Shown piece after piece: positions 33,986-41,400 of a DNA stretch of 51,673 nt. Origin of the DNA: a virus. Made by a program: the position numbers and the translations under genes. The number at the start of each line of letters is the position of its first letter. The first letter of the stretch is position 1. The stretch is from positions 1-51,673 of IMG/VR virus record IMGVR_UViG_3300045020_000143. One strand, written 5' to 3'. The notes under the pieces were generated by a model. It was not told where the DNA came from. It ran no database searches and saw only the letters and a program-made list of their open reading frames with translations.

Positions 33986-34462
33986 ATGGACTGGCTTGAG
34001 AAGGACCAGGAGACCAACCGGATCTCCAAGGCTGATGCGGAACGATCGCAGCTTCTCAACGAGGTGAAGAAGGGATCACTGCCCACGATCCAGAAGGAAG
34101 CTGACAACGGAGCTCCTCCGTTCAAGGAGATGAAGTTCCAGCCCGTGAAGAGCCCAGGCATCTACGAGGCCGAGTTCGGAGTGAAGGGCAAGGACTTGCT
34201 CTTCCACTTCTGGCCATGGGGCTACCATGCAGCCGACGCAAACGGCCAGGCAACCCCGAAGTTCTCAGCGGACTTCCTGCCCAAGCTCAAGAAGATCATG
34301 GGCGAGACCTTCGACGCCAAGCGCATCGAGGTGAAGGACGACGCGGATGTCGGAGCTCTCTTCGTGAAGGCCTCGTCCTGGGCGGACAACGAGTTCCACC
34401 GAGAGCTGGCAGTGAAGGCCTGCGAAGCCCTCCACAAAGCGATGGGCGGGAAGCCGGGCTAA
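33986..34462 (+). CDS. Hypothetical protein, 158 aa
   Basis: Three bases after the ligase stop, last gene of this plus block. The charged N-terminal helix (LEKDQETNRISKADAER) is followed by an alpha/beta core with FHFWPWGYHAADANG and a helical C-terminus (ASSWADNEFHRELAVKACEA). No known motif. Coupling to the ligase could mean a repair accessory role, but this is only positional. Confidence 0.65.
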   Translation: MDWLEKDQETNRISKADAERSQLLNEVKKGSLPTIQKEADNGAPPFKEMKFQPVKSPGIYEAEFGVKGKDLLFHFWPWGYHAADANGQATPKFSADFLPKLKKIMGETFDAKRIEVKDDADVGALFVKASSWADNEFHRELAVKACEALHKAMGGKPG

Positions 34463-34465
34463 GAA

Positions 34466-34486
34466 AGAAGGGCTAGCAGCCCTTCT
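34466..34486. terminator. Hairpin between convergent genes
   Basis: A 9-bp perfect stem AGAAGGGCT with a 3-nt loop. On the minus strand it is followed by TTCTTAG, a T-rich tract, so it most likely terminates the minus island; it lies at the stop of the gene ending at 34473. It also sits just past the plus gene ending at 34462. Confidence 0.65.
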
Positions 34487-34841
34487 CCAGGTCCGGCACG
34501 AAGACGGCTGAGCTGCCCGTCCATCGATGCCTCTCCAGACCTATGCCCATGAGTAGGAGTTCATTGATGGGAGCTCTGAGTTTGAAGTCGGAGATCCGCA
34601 ACGGTCTACCCAGCTTCTTCCGAAGGCACTTGAAACAGAGCAGCACCCATGGGTTGGCTCTCTCGCCCTGATTGAAGGCTCTGATTGCCTTCGTCTTGAG
34701 CTCGCTGTAGTTGGGCAAAGCCTTCAGCCAGATCGCGTCTTGGACCATGTATGGTGAGCAGTGGTGCTCACCACAGCCCTCACAGAATGGAGCCTTTGGC
34801 GTTATCCGGATGCGCTCTGTAATAGGGCTCGCTGATTCCAC
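34473..34841 (-). CDS. Zinc-binding protein, about 122 aa, start uncertain
   Basis: The frame contains FCEGCGEHHC, a possible zinc knuckle, and later LLCFKCLRKKLGRP, giving two CxxC pairs, so the region upstream of the internal ATG must be translated. I chose the GTG at 34841; the open frame reaches 34949, but that earlier part looks like a shadow of the gene at 34780-34959, which reads better in another frame. No good ribosome binding site is seen. A ribosomal frameshift joining the two frames is another possibility. Function unknown. Confidence 0.5.
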   Translation of the reverse strand: MESASPITERIRITPKAPFCEGCGEHHCSPYMVQDAIWLKALPNYSELKTKAIRAFNQGERANPWVLLCFKCLRKKLGRPLRISDFKLRAPINELLLMGIGLERHRWTGSSAVFVPDLEKGC

Positions 34842-34959
34842 AGCGACAGATCCGATAGGGTGTGTGACCCCAGGTGGTCTGAATGGGTGTCTCGTTCTTT
34901 TGGATGTTGAAGACGTGGTAGCCGTCTTCCGCTTTGCCTTTTGCGTCACAGGTCACCAT
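34780..34959 (-). CDS. Zinc microprotein, 59 aa
   Basis: ATG at 34959 shares a base with the preceding stop (TGATG). The product has a Cys near the N-terminus, a GYHVFNIQKNET segment and a RICRCG motif, then SEPYYRAHPDN and a stop inside the downstream gene's frame. Composition looks more protein-like than the overlapping frame. It overlaps the next gene by about 60 bases. Confidence 0.55.
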   Translation of the reverse strand: MVTCDAKGKAEDGYHVFNIQKNETPIQTTWGHTPYRICRCGISEPYYRAHPDNAKGSIL

Positions 34960-35261
34960 CAGTCATCCATTCCTCCACCCCAGGAACTACCTTTCAGGGT
35001 GTGATAGGGCTTGAACCTCTTCGGCATGTAGCGGTCGGAGACGGTCACCTGGTGCAACTCCAGCATCTTTGCCTTGAAGGTCTCCCAGTCCTCTTTGGTC
35101 GTCTCGGTGTGAGTGCAGTAGAGGCACTGCTGGCCCATCTGTAGTTGCTTCTCAGCCGGCTGATGGATGTCGATTCCGAACCGACCGAAGCGGCCGATAC
35201 AGGCGGCGGTGTTCACCCAGACGGTGATACCGTCAGAGTGGATTTGGAGTGAGGAGTCCAT
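34959..35261 (-). CDS. Hypothetical zinc-type protein, 100 aa
   Basis: Start taken at the ATG at 35261 with AAGGA in front; a further in-frame ATG at 35300 has no ribosome binding site. The N-terminal half looks beta-stranded (SLQIHSDGITVWVNTAA), followed by QCLYCTHTE and a helical region ending in Gly-rich SSWGGGMDD. One CxxC pair only. Unrecognised. Confidence 0.6.
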   Translation of the reverse strand: MDSSLQIHSDGITVWVNTAACIGRFGRFGIDIHQPAEKQLQMGQQCLYCTHTETTKEDWETFKAKMLELHQVTVSDRYMPKRFKPYHTLKGSSWGGGMDD

Positions 35262-35448
35262 ATTCACAGTCCTTGAGGGTTCGACGTTGCCCAGCCCCAT
35301 CGATCACGTCCACCCGGTCGGCATCTTGGGCGTGCATGATGGTGTGAGGACAGTCCTGGATCTGTAATTGCTCGATGGTTTTCCTACCTTCGACCGGCCT
35401 GACTCGGTAGTAGCAAACAAACCACATCTCGTTCTTGGTGGTGGTCAT
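35233..35448 (-). CDS. Hypothetical protein, 71 aa
   Basis: The ATG at 35448 overlaps the preceding stop by ATGA. The short protein has a strand-rich start (MWFVCYYRVRPVEG), a helix EQLQIQDC and a second domain-like half ending GLLTPNPL. No known motif. The longer frame reaching 35700 lies opposite two better genes and is not used. Confidence 0.6.
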   Translation of the reverse strand: MTTTKNEMWFVCYYRVRPVEGRKTIEQLQIQDCPHTIMHAQDADRVDVIDGAGQRRTLKDCEYGLLTPNPL

Positions 35449-35732
35449 GGTTCTCCCTGGATGGCAGCTTCGAGATCTTCCATTCCAGAGAAGACCTTCT
35501 TGAAGTCCCTCTCGACCTGGGCCTTCCAGTCGTAGAGCGAAGCGAGTTGAGACCTCATGATGTAGATGAGCTTGGTCATTCTCCTGAACGTCCAGCTCAG
35601 TTGAAAGGCGAGGAAGCAAAGCCGGCAGAACGCCACCGGCTCCTTCAGCTTCTCCAGCTCGGTCGAGTTGAGCAGTACGGGTGTGTCGCAACAGAGACAC
35701 GCCATGCTTCGGTCAAGCTTGACTCCCTCCAT
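35445..35732 (-). CDS. Zinc-knuckle helical protein, 95 aa
   Basis: GGGAG lies seven bases before the ATG at 35732, which is inside the RNase HII gene (20-base overlap). LCCDTP and a later FCRLCF form two Cys pairs about 24 residues apart, compatible with one zinc site; the C-terminal half is a long amphipathic helix (ASLYDWKAQVERDFKKVFSG). Possibly a dimeric DNA- or protein-binding factor; function unknown. Confidence 0.65.
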   Translation of the reverse strand: MEGVKLDRSMACLCCDTPVLLNSTELEKLKEPVAFCRLCFLAFQLSWTFRRMTKLIYIMRSQLASLYDWKAQVERDFKKVFSGMEDLEAAIQGEP

Positions 35733-36342
35733 TGCGAATCTCCCGTTTGAAGCGTTTGCAGTAGGCCAATCGATGGAGGTACTGGGTCTTCGTCGTGCCG
35801 TCGACGAGGAGTCCGTTCTCCTTGATGGCCTTCAGGTGGTCTTCGGTTCCGTAGCCCTTGTTCTTGCCCCAGCCGTACGGATCTGTTCCGAGGATGCGGC
35901 CGTAGGAAGCCATGATGCAGTCCCGAAAGACCTTGGCGATGACGGAGGCGGCCGACACTTCCTTGTACTTCACGTCCGCCTTAGCCTCGACCTGCTGAAC
36001 TCCAAGCCACTTCTCGATGCGGTTCTTCCCATCGACGTAGAGGAGCTCAGGCTGTCGTCCTGGGAGGAGATCTCCTAGGGCACGGCGGTAGGAAAGCTGG
36101 AGCGCTGGGTAGGGAGAGTACTGATCAATCTCCCATGGCCAGGCGTGGCCGATGCCCACATCGTAGGCGGCCTGACAGAGGGGTAGGAACATCGTCTCCC
36201 TCTGGATGTCTGTGGTCTTCTTCGAGTCCTTCACTCCGGGTGGCAACAGAGCCAGGTCGGAGGGACGAAAGACAGCAACAACCGAGATGATGGGTCCGGC
36301 CAGGGCTCCCCAGCCAACCTCATCGATTCCACCGGTGATCAT
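35713..36342 (-). CDS. rnhB: Ribonuclease HII
   Basis: Cleaves RNA in RNA-DNA hybrids, for example at primers or misincorporated ribonucleotides. The 209-residue sequence has the family signatures in order: GGIDEVGWGALAGP (catalytic Asp and Glu), VKDSKK, LLYVDGKN, and ADVKYKEVSAASVIAKVFRD with the later conserved acidic residue, then GYGTEDHLKAI. Normal bacterial length. It overlaps the upstream membrane protein gene by ATGA. Primer removal would fit the family A polymerase, which lacks a 5' nuclease domain here. Confidence 0.95.
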   Translation of the reverse strand: MITGGIDEVGWGALAGPIISVVAVFRPSDLALLPPGVKDSKKTTDIQRETMFLPLCQAAYDVGIGHAWPWEIDQYSPYPALQLSYRRALGDLLPGRQPELLYVDGKNRIEKWLGVQQVEAKADVKYKEVSAASVIAKVFRDCIMASYGRILGTDPYGWGKNKGYGTEDHLKAIKENGLLVDGTTKTQYLHRLAYCKRFKREIRNGGSQA

Positions 36343-36563
36343 CGGATGGATCTCAAGAGCAACAGGTAGCCGGTGATGACTGTGAGAACTCCCATGGCAA
36401 TCATCAAGAAGAGCAGGATTGCGAGAACCCTGCCTTCGAAGACGGCGTAGCCCTTGACCATTCGCCCGCCGCAGTCACAGCCGTACTTCACCGTGACGTC
36501 GTCCATCAAGAAGCCCTTCTTCCTGGATTCAGATATCTGATTCCACGAACACGTGTGGGGCAT
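36339..36563 (-). CDS. Small membrane protein, 74 aa
   Basis: ATG at 36563 with a perfect AGGAGG. The N-terminal half is soluble (HTCSWNQISESRKKGF, then KYGCDCGGRM) and the C-terminal half is one transmembrane helix (VLAILLFLMIAMGVLTVI to LLLLRSIR). The cytoplasmic Cys cluster (GCDCGG plus an upstream Cys) could bind a metal. Coupled by ATGA to RNase HII. Role unknown. Confidence 0.65.
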   Translation of the reverse strand: MPHTCSWNQISESRKKGFLMDDVTVKYGCDCGGRMVKGYAVFEGRVLAILLFLMIAMGVLTVITGYLLLLRSIR

Positions 36564-36572
36564 AACGATTCC

Positions 36573-36589
36573 TCCTAGAGCCTTATCCC
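36573..36589 (-). promoter_or_regulatory. 17-nt GGSATAAG element, copy C
   Basis: Minus strand GGGATAAGGCTCTAGGA, only 9 bases before the ATG at 36563 and partly overlapping its AGGAGG. It also forms a short dyad, GCCTTA and TAAGGC. If it is a promoter the leader would be very short; an operator role is also possible. Confidence 0.5.
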
Positions 36590-36889
36590 CTAAGGCTTCT
36601 CGTTCTTGTCTGGGCCCAATCGACGCTTGGTTCCTATCGAAATGAACAGAGCTGTGTCTCCAGCTTCGACCTTTCCTTCGGGTACTGCGTCGTTCTTGTG
36701 AGCCCAAATCTGGAAGAGATTCCAGATGTCGTTCTTGACTTTGCCATTCACCGGGTCCTGCCACTTCACTCGAAGCGTGTACACGAGCGGATTCACAGAT
36801 GCTCTAAGGTCATAGATGATCTGTTGACCCAGAGCTCTGCTCGTGGATTCCGCGAACTCACTCAACCAAATCAGGGGTGGAGGGGTCAT
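36590..36889 (-). CDS. Hypothetical protein, 99 aa, complete copy of a duplicated start
   Basis: The first 33 residues (begin MTPPPLIWLSEFAEST) closely match the 34-residue frame at 37220-37324: about 27 of 33 aligned residues agree by my count, and about 73% of bases. The remainder, VKWQDPVNGKVKNDIWNLFQ and a C-terminal acidic/basic end, has no match upstream. Function unknown. Start overlaps the endonuclease stop by ATGA. It looks like the intact gene that the nearby truncated frame once resembled. Confidence 0.7.
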   Translation of the reverse strand: MTPPPLIWLSEFAESTSRALGQQIIYDLRASVNPLVYTLRVKWQDPVNGKVKNDIWNLFQIWAHKNDAVPEGKVEAGDTALFISIGTKRRLGPDKNEKP

Positions 36890-37200
36890 TTGAACTTCAT
36901 CAGATACCGAATGGCCTTCTTCAACAGTTGAATGCGATCCTTGAACTGCCCCAATCCGGTGTTGCAGTGGAAGCAGAGCAGGCCCCTGACTTTCTTCGTT
37001 TTGTGGTCATGATCCACATGGAAGTTTCGGCCCAACCTCCGACCACAAAGGGCACATCTATTCCTCTGCTTCTTCCGCAGAGCCTTTAACTGTTCCGTTG
37101 TGATCCCGTACTTCTTACGACGATGCCAAGCCTGGATGTACCTACGTCTCGCTGGACGGTTGTTGAACTCGCTCCAGTACCCAATCCGGTTTGTGGCCAC
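36886..37200 (-). CDS. Endonuclease VII-like HNH nuclease
   Basis: A 104-residue protein with a basic helical N-terminus and the recombination endonuclease VII core: NRCALCGRRLG, then FHVDHDHKTKKVRGLLCFHC, the DHDH dyad inside a beta-beta-alpha-metal fold framed by two CxxC zinc pairs. T4 gp49 of this family resolves branched DNA; many phages carry short versions as homing endonucleases. GTG start at 37200 with GGAG six bases before. It is inserted between two related copies of a gene start, which favours the homing interpretation. Confidence 0.85.
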   Translation of the reverse strand: MATNRIGYWSEFNNRPARRRYIQAWHRRKKYGITTEQLKALRKKQRNRCALCGRRLGRNFHVDHDHKTKKVRGLLCFHCNTGLGQFKDRIQLLKKAIRYLMKFK

Positions 37201-37219
37201 TCTACTCTCCGTACACGCA

Positions 37220-37324
37220 TCAGTTTACAGATGACCGTAGGTCGTACATGATGCCCTGACCCAAAGCCCGACTCGTTGATTCGGCAAACTCTCTCAACCA
37301 CGTTAGCGGTGGCGGCGCGTCCAT
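37220..37324 (-). pseudogene. 34-codon truncated copy of the 36590-36889 gene start
   Basis: A short frame starting MDAPPPLTWLREFAEST and ending SSVN before a TGA, where the intact copy continues SVNPLVYT. Differences are mostly synonymous or conservative, so the remnant was probably under selection for some time. Its start codon and that of the terminase overlap in opposite directions at 37322-37325 (CATG). It might be a remnant left after acquisition of the endonuclease and the neighbouring full copy, or a still-translated leader peptide. Confidence 0.55.
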
Positions 37325-39119
37325 GTACGAAGTCCTCTCCAGTGAAGAGTACCACCGGCGCAATAGGTCAAACGTTGTATGGGAGAATGGGGAGCCGCAC
37401 ATCAGGGAAGAGTGGGACTATGAACCCCTTCCCCTCGATGACGACTTCGCTGACGACGAGGAGATTGCCAAGAAACAGGCTGAGCTGATTGGCATCTCGC
37501 CTTCCCAGTTCGTCGAGTTCGCAATCAAGGTCCCGGACAAGGAGGCTCAGAAGAGAGTCCCCTTCTCCTTCCAGGGCCGCAAGTACCTCAAGCTTCCCTA
37601 CAACACTCCGTCCAAGAGGACCCTCTACAAGTGCGGTCGGCAGGTCGAGAAGAGCACACTGCTCGGCAACAAGTGCCTCTCGTACTGCTGCATCATCAAC
37701 GCCTTCAACGTCCTCTATGTCTCTCCGACCAACCAACAGACGAAGACCTTCTCTGCTGACCGTCTCAAGGAACCCATCGAGACTTCGGAGCACCTCAAGG
37801 CCTGGACGACTTCGAAGCTCAGCGACAACGTCTTCCTGAAGAAGTTCATCAATCGCAGCCAGGTCACCCTCCGGTACGCGTACCACAACGCAGACCGTGT
37901 CCGAGGCATCCCTGCGGACATGATCCTGATTGACGAGCTTCAGGACGTCATCACGGACAACATCCCCGTCATTGAGGAGTGCGCCTCGCACTCCTCCTAC
38001 AAGCTCTTCATCTACTCTGGAACGCCCAAGAGCTTCGACAACGCCATCGAGCACTATTGGACCAACCTCTCAACGCAGAACGAGTGGGTGGTTCCGTGTG
38101 AGGCCCATGGAGTTCCTGGGAACCCAGCCTCTTGGCACTGGAACGTCCTCGGCGAGAACAACATCGGCAAGGAAGGCCTCGTCTGCGAGAGGTGCCACAA
38201 GCCCATCAATGCGTCCCACCCCAAGGCCCAATGGGCATCGATGAACCCTGGGGTGAAGAACAAGTTGCGAGAGCCCTATGAGGGCTACCGCATTCCCCAG
38301 CTCATGGTCCCGTGGCTCCAGTGGCACGAGATCATCGACAAGCACACGAAGATGCCGACGGCCCAGTTCCACAATGAGGTCCTGGGCCTCTCGTACGACT
38401 CCGGCACCAGGCCTCTGACCCGTCAGGACATCATCGACAACTGCCGTCCCGGCCAGCTCATGACCGTCGACGAGTTGGGCAAGTTGATGAAGAGGGTTGG
38501 GGATGCCATCCCTGTCTTCGCCGGCATCGACTGGGGCACTGGCGAAGGAACCTTCACGGTCTTGAGTCTGGGGACGTACATCGACGAGCACTTCACCATC
38601 TTCTACATCCACCGATTCGAAGGGCAGGAACTGGAGCCAGAGCGGCAGCTCGATCTCATCGACGACATCATCCGCAACTGGAAGGTGAACCTGGTTGGGG
38701 TCGACTACGGCGGTGGCTTCTACATGAACGACAAGCTGACCAGGAAGTTTGGTCAGGATCGCATCATGAAGTACCAGTACTCCCAGCCCAGTCAGAAGGT
38801 CCGCTGGGAGCCGATGCTGAAGAGGTTCATCGTCCACCGTACCGAGGTGATGTCCGACATCTTCAACGCCATCAAGCGGCGGAACGTCTTCCGCTTCCCT
38901 GACTTCGCCCAGTTCGAAGACCCCTACTCCAAGGACTTCCTCAGCATCTTCTCGGAGTACAACGAGCAGCAGCGGCAGATTCAATACAAGAAGACCCCTG
39001 ACTCCACGGACGACTCCTTCCATTCCGTCCTGCTCTGCTTCTTGGCGTCGATGCTCAAGCACCCCAGGTTCGACGTCATGAACCCCACGGACAAGACCGG
39101 AGTCCAATCTGAGGACTAA
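37323..39119 (+). CDS. Terminase large subunit
   Basis: DNA-packaging motor and nuclease, 598 residues. The ATPase has Walker A CGRQVEKST (C104-T112), Walker B ILIDELQD (D204, E205) and an SGTPKS coupling-like motif. The RNase H-like nuclease has D403 in GIDWGTGEG, D461 in GVDYGGGF and a C-terminal DSTDDSF with D563/D564. Between ATPase and nuclease is a small zinc-finger-like insertion (EAHGVPGNPASW, then VCERCH). It is encoded apart from the portal. The ATG overlaps a minus-strand start; only a weak ribosome binding site (GGTGG) is visible. Confidence 0.95.
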   Translation: MYEVLSSEEYHRRNRSNVVWENGEPHIREEWDYEPLPLDDDFADDEEIAKKQAELIGISPSQFVEFAIKVPDKEAQKRVPFSFQGRKYLKLPYNTPSKRTLYKCGRQVEKSTLLGNKCLSYCCIINAFNVLYVSPTNQQTKTFSADRLKEPIETSEHLKAWTTSKLSDNVFLKKFINRSQVTLRYAYHNADRVRGIPADMILIDELQDVITDNIPVIEECASHSSYKLFIYSGTPKSFDNAIEHYWTNLSTQNEWVVPCEAHGVPGNPASWHWNVLGENNIGKEGLVCERCHKPINASHPKAQWASMNPGVKNKLREPYEGYRIPQLMVPWLQWHEIIDKHTKMPTAQFHNEVLGLSYDSGTRPLTRQDIIDNCRPGQLMTVDELGKLMKRVGDAIPVFAGIDWGTGEGTFTVLSLGTYIDEHFTIFYIHRFEGQELEPERQLDLIDDIIRNWKVNLVGVDYGGGFYMNDKLTRKFGQDRIMKYQYSQPSQKVRWEPMLKRFIVHRTEVMSDIFNAIKRRNVFRFPDFAQFEDPYSKDFLSIFSEYNEQQRQIQYKKTPDSTDDSFHSVLLCFLASMLKHPRFDVMNPTDKTGVQSED

Positions 39120-39121
39120 GA

Positions 39122-39155
39122 AAGAGGAGCCTCCCCGAACAGCGGGGCTCCTCTT
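39122..39155. terminator. Strong hairpin after terminase
   Basis: AAGAGGAG and CTCCTCTT form the outer stem, with CCCC/GGGG inside and a 3-nt bulge. It is followed by CTTGG on plus, so the T-run is short. It lies between the terminase stop at 39119 and the minus gene ending at 39162 and probably serves both. Confidence 0.75.
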
Positions 39156-39161
39156 CTTGGA

Positions 39162-39635
39162 CTACGCGGTGCGAGCGCGGAGGGTCCGGGTCGGAGACGA
39201 GTCCTTCTCGCCGAACCAGCCCATCCGGAAACCCCAGCCGAAGTAGCCGGCCACGGCCTCGTACGCCGTCCAGAGCAGCATGCCGCCGACGACCACGACG
39301 GAAACGTGCCACAGCGCGATCCGGGTCTTCGCCAGGCGAACCAGAGTCGCCTTGACGCTGTCATCGACCGGCTTGCCTCGCAACTTCGCAGCGAAGTCCA
39401 GCTTGCCGTAGTCCTCGGCAATCGCTGCTCCCATCTCGCGGAGGTTCTTGACGTCCTCCTCGTCGGTGATGAAGTCCATCATGACTGCGCCGGCAGCGTT
39501 CCTCAGGCGATCGAGTTCCTGTGGGGAAACCTCTCGAACGCCTCGAACGGTGCCGATTGCCTCGACTGCGATGCCAGGATCCTGGCCCTCCGACTGGCCT
39601 GATCCCGGTTTGTCACTTCCCTGTGTACGCGACAT
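39162..39635 (-). CDS. C-terminally anchored membrane protein, 157 aa
   Basis: I use the ATG at 39635 with GGGAGG six bases before; the frame extends to 39671. Disordered polar N-terminus (SDKPGSGQSEGQDPG), a helical soluble domain with DEEDVKNLREMGAAIAEDYG, and a transmembrane helix near the C-terminus (VSVVVVGGMLLWTAYEAVAG) followed by a basic tail. It could be a holin-type, anti-holin or envelope protein, but a single C-terminal span and 157 residues do not settle it. Confidence 0.65.
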   Translation of the reverse strand: MSRTQGSDKPGSGQSEGQDPGIAVEAIGTVRGVREVSPQELDRLRNAAGAVMMDFITDEEDVKNLREMGAAIAEDYGKLDFAAKLRGKPVDDSVKATLVRLAKTRIALWHVSVVVVGGMLLWTAYEAVAGYFGWGFRMGWFGEKDSSPTRTLRARTA

Positions 39636-39677
39636 GTGCTGCCTCCCTGTGGGGTGCAAAGCTGAGCTCATTCTCAG

Positions 39678-39694
39678 CTCTACGACCTTATGCC
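39678..39694 (-). promoter_or_regulatory. 17-nt GGSATAAG element, copy D
   Basis: Minus strand GGCATAAGGTCGTAGAG, 42 bases upstream of the ATG at 39635. It follows the stop of the HTH regulator gene at 39717 and so can start a separate transcript for the membrane protein. It is the fourth copy of the element. Confidence 0.6.
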
Positions 39695-39716
39695 GAGGCA
39701 GTCTGTCGAATTGCAG

Positions 39717-40409
39717 TTAGGAGGCTGCAACCTTGCGCAAAAGGCTCTCTTTCAGGTCGTCGATGCCGGAGAGGATGACTTCAGAGGTTGTTCCTCTGCC
39801 CATCTCGGTCCACATGATGATGGTGCCACGCAGCTTCCTACGTCCCTCCCCGAGTCTCTGTGCACGGGCCTGCCAGGGCAGTGAAGAAGCCCCCTGTTTC
39901 TGAGCCAGGTCGCACATCCGGATGCACAGTTCGTAGATGGGGACCCAGGCTTTGGGTTCACGAGTCGCCGAGATGAGCTTCTCCAGGAACATCTCGTCCA
40001 TCCTCTCGAAGAGTCCCACCCACTGATCCACATGCTCTTCCGTCCATACCCCTGCTGCCAGGTAGGTCTTGGCGGCATTGAAGATGCCGGAAGTCTCAGC
40101 ATCCGAGGGTCTCAGGGGCTCGTCTCGGATCTCCAGGATGTGCTTCACGGTGTTCATCTCGTGTTCCAACTTCTGGAGCCTGTTGGCCATTTGGAGAAAG
40201 GCCATTCGGTTCATCGCCGGGAGGTCTGAACCGAGCTCAATGGAGAGCTGCTCGACGTCATCTCGATTGAGGACCGTCTGTCCCTCTCGAAGGGAGCTCT
40301 TGATGTAGCCCCTCTTCACGTAGTTGAAGATGGACCTCTTCGACTTCCCCAACCTGTTCGCCGCCTCGGCGTAGGTGTAGAAACCGCTTCCCATGCTGTG
40401 GTCTCCCAT
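39717..40409 (-). CDS. MerR/excisionase-type HTH regulator, 230 aa
   Basis: The N-terminus is a winged helix-turn-helix of the MerR or excisionase kind: FYTYAEAANRLGKSKRSIFN followed by YVKRGYIKSSLREG and NRDDVEQLS. A coiled-coil-like region (LQMANRLQKLEHEMNTVKHI) for dimerisation and a helical C-terminal domain with many Met and Trp residues follow. It probably controls the divergent gene at 40456, with which it shares a 46-base gap containing the palindrome GGCTAGCC (40428-40435), or autoregulates. Ligand or target unknown. Confidence 0.75.
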   Translation of the reverse strand: MGDHSMGSGFYTYAEAANRLGKSKRSIFNYVKRGYIKSSLREGQTVLNRDDVEQLSIELGSDLPAMNRMAFLQMANRLQKLEHEMNTVKHILEIRDEPLRPSDAETSGIFNAAKTYLAAGVWTEEHVDQWVGLFERMDEMFLEKLISATREPKAWVPIYELCIRMCDLAQKQGASSLPWQARAQRLGEGRRKLRGTIIMWTEMGRGTTSEVILSGIDDLKESLLRKVAAS

Positions 40410-40455
40410 CTAACCTGCTGAATAGACCGGCTAGCCTGCGCGGGAGTCTACACGA

Positions 40456-41400
40456 ATGTCCTCTGAGCTTTCGACTCTTCTTGGCGGTCGGCGTCATGCC
40501 CAGGTTTCCCCAGAGCAACTGGAGTTGATGGGGAAGCAGGCCGCCAACCTCTTCTTGAGTGAGGGAGTTTCACTCAATGAGGGAATCGCCAAGCTGGCAG
40601 GTGCCCATCCGGACATCAACCAGGAGCAGATCAAGAGGATCTGCGAGTTCGCCAATACGGACGTCTACCTGGCCAAGCACGACAAGAACAAGACCGCCGG
40701 CGCCGAGTCGAGCTACCCCCAGTTCCAGCTCGCTGATCCAGCCAGGATCATCCAGGACATGAGCGATGGGGCGCACCCCAAGACGGTCACCGAGACCGAT
40801 CGGGACTACGGCAAGCAGCCGCTGAAGAAGGAGAAGGTCTCTTCGGCGAAGTCGGACGAGCTGTTGGGCGAGATGTTCGGGATGAAGGAAGCCAAGGCCA
40901 GGGCCGACTTGGACTTCAGCTCGGCAACCGCCATCAAGGAAGTCACCGACGCCAAGGATGCTCTCATTGGGCTCCGAGACAGTCTCGCCGGGACCGGAGA
41001 GCAGTTCGATCTGTCCTTCAAGACCGCTGCCGCCGACTACTACGACACGGTGAAGCGTCACCTGTTGGACGGAGGCGGCTTCGAAGAGGTGATGGCGGCA
41101 GCTCGTTCTTCCGGTGCCTCCTCCGAGAAGATCGCCGAGATGATGGCCCCGGTCGTCACTCGGCTCTTGAAGGAGAAGGTGTCCACCGCCGACATCCTCA
41201 AGGCAGGGATGAGGAACCTGGAAAAGGTGGCCCATCGGGTCGTCAATCCAGAGCACCCTCTGGTGATGGTCTTCCAAGAGGTGGTGGCACTCGATCACGA
41301 AATCGAGAAGGTCGCCTCCGGTCTGGAGCAGGTGGAAGGCGAGCTGAAGAAGGTGAACGGCTTCATCAAGGAGCGCATCGTTGCTGGCTCAGCCAGATAG
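40456..41400 (+). CDS. Probable virion or assembly protein, 314 aa
   Basis: ATG at 40456 immediately follows the divergent promoter region; no ribosome binding site is visible there, whereas the ATG at 40528 has GGAG, so a shorter start is possible. Helical with acidic and Ala-rich segments; a KTAAADYYDTVKRHL stretch and a long C-terminal coiled coil (DHEIEKVASGLEQVEGELKK). No enzyme motif. It begins the capsid assembly module. Confidence 0.7.
   Translation: MSSELSTLLGGRRHAQVSPEQLELMGKQAANLFLSEGVSLNEGIAKLAGAHPDINQEQIKRICEFANTDVYLAKHDKNKTAGAESSYPQFQLADPARIIQDMSDGAHPKTVTETDRDYGKQPLKKEKVSSAKSDELLGEMFGMKEAKARADLDFSSATAIKEVTDAKDALIGLRDSLAGTGEQFDLSFKTAAADYYDTVKRHLLDGGGFEEVMAAARSSGASSEKIAEMMAPVVTRLLKEKVSTADILKAGMRNLEKVAHRVVNPEHPLVMVFQEVVALDHEIEKVASGLEQVEGELKKVNGFIKERIVAGSAR

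Noticed and set aside
36886-37324. Group I intron carrying the endonuclease VII gene
   Set aside because: The flanking pieces are two copies of the same gene start rather than two halves of one gene, so splicing would not restore a frame; I also see no conserved intron core.
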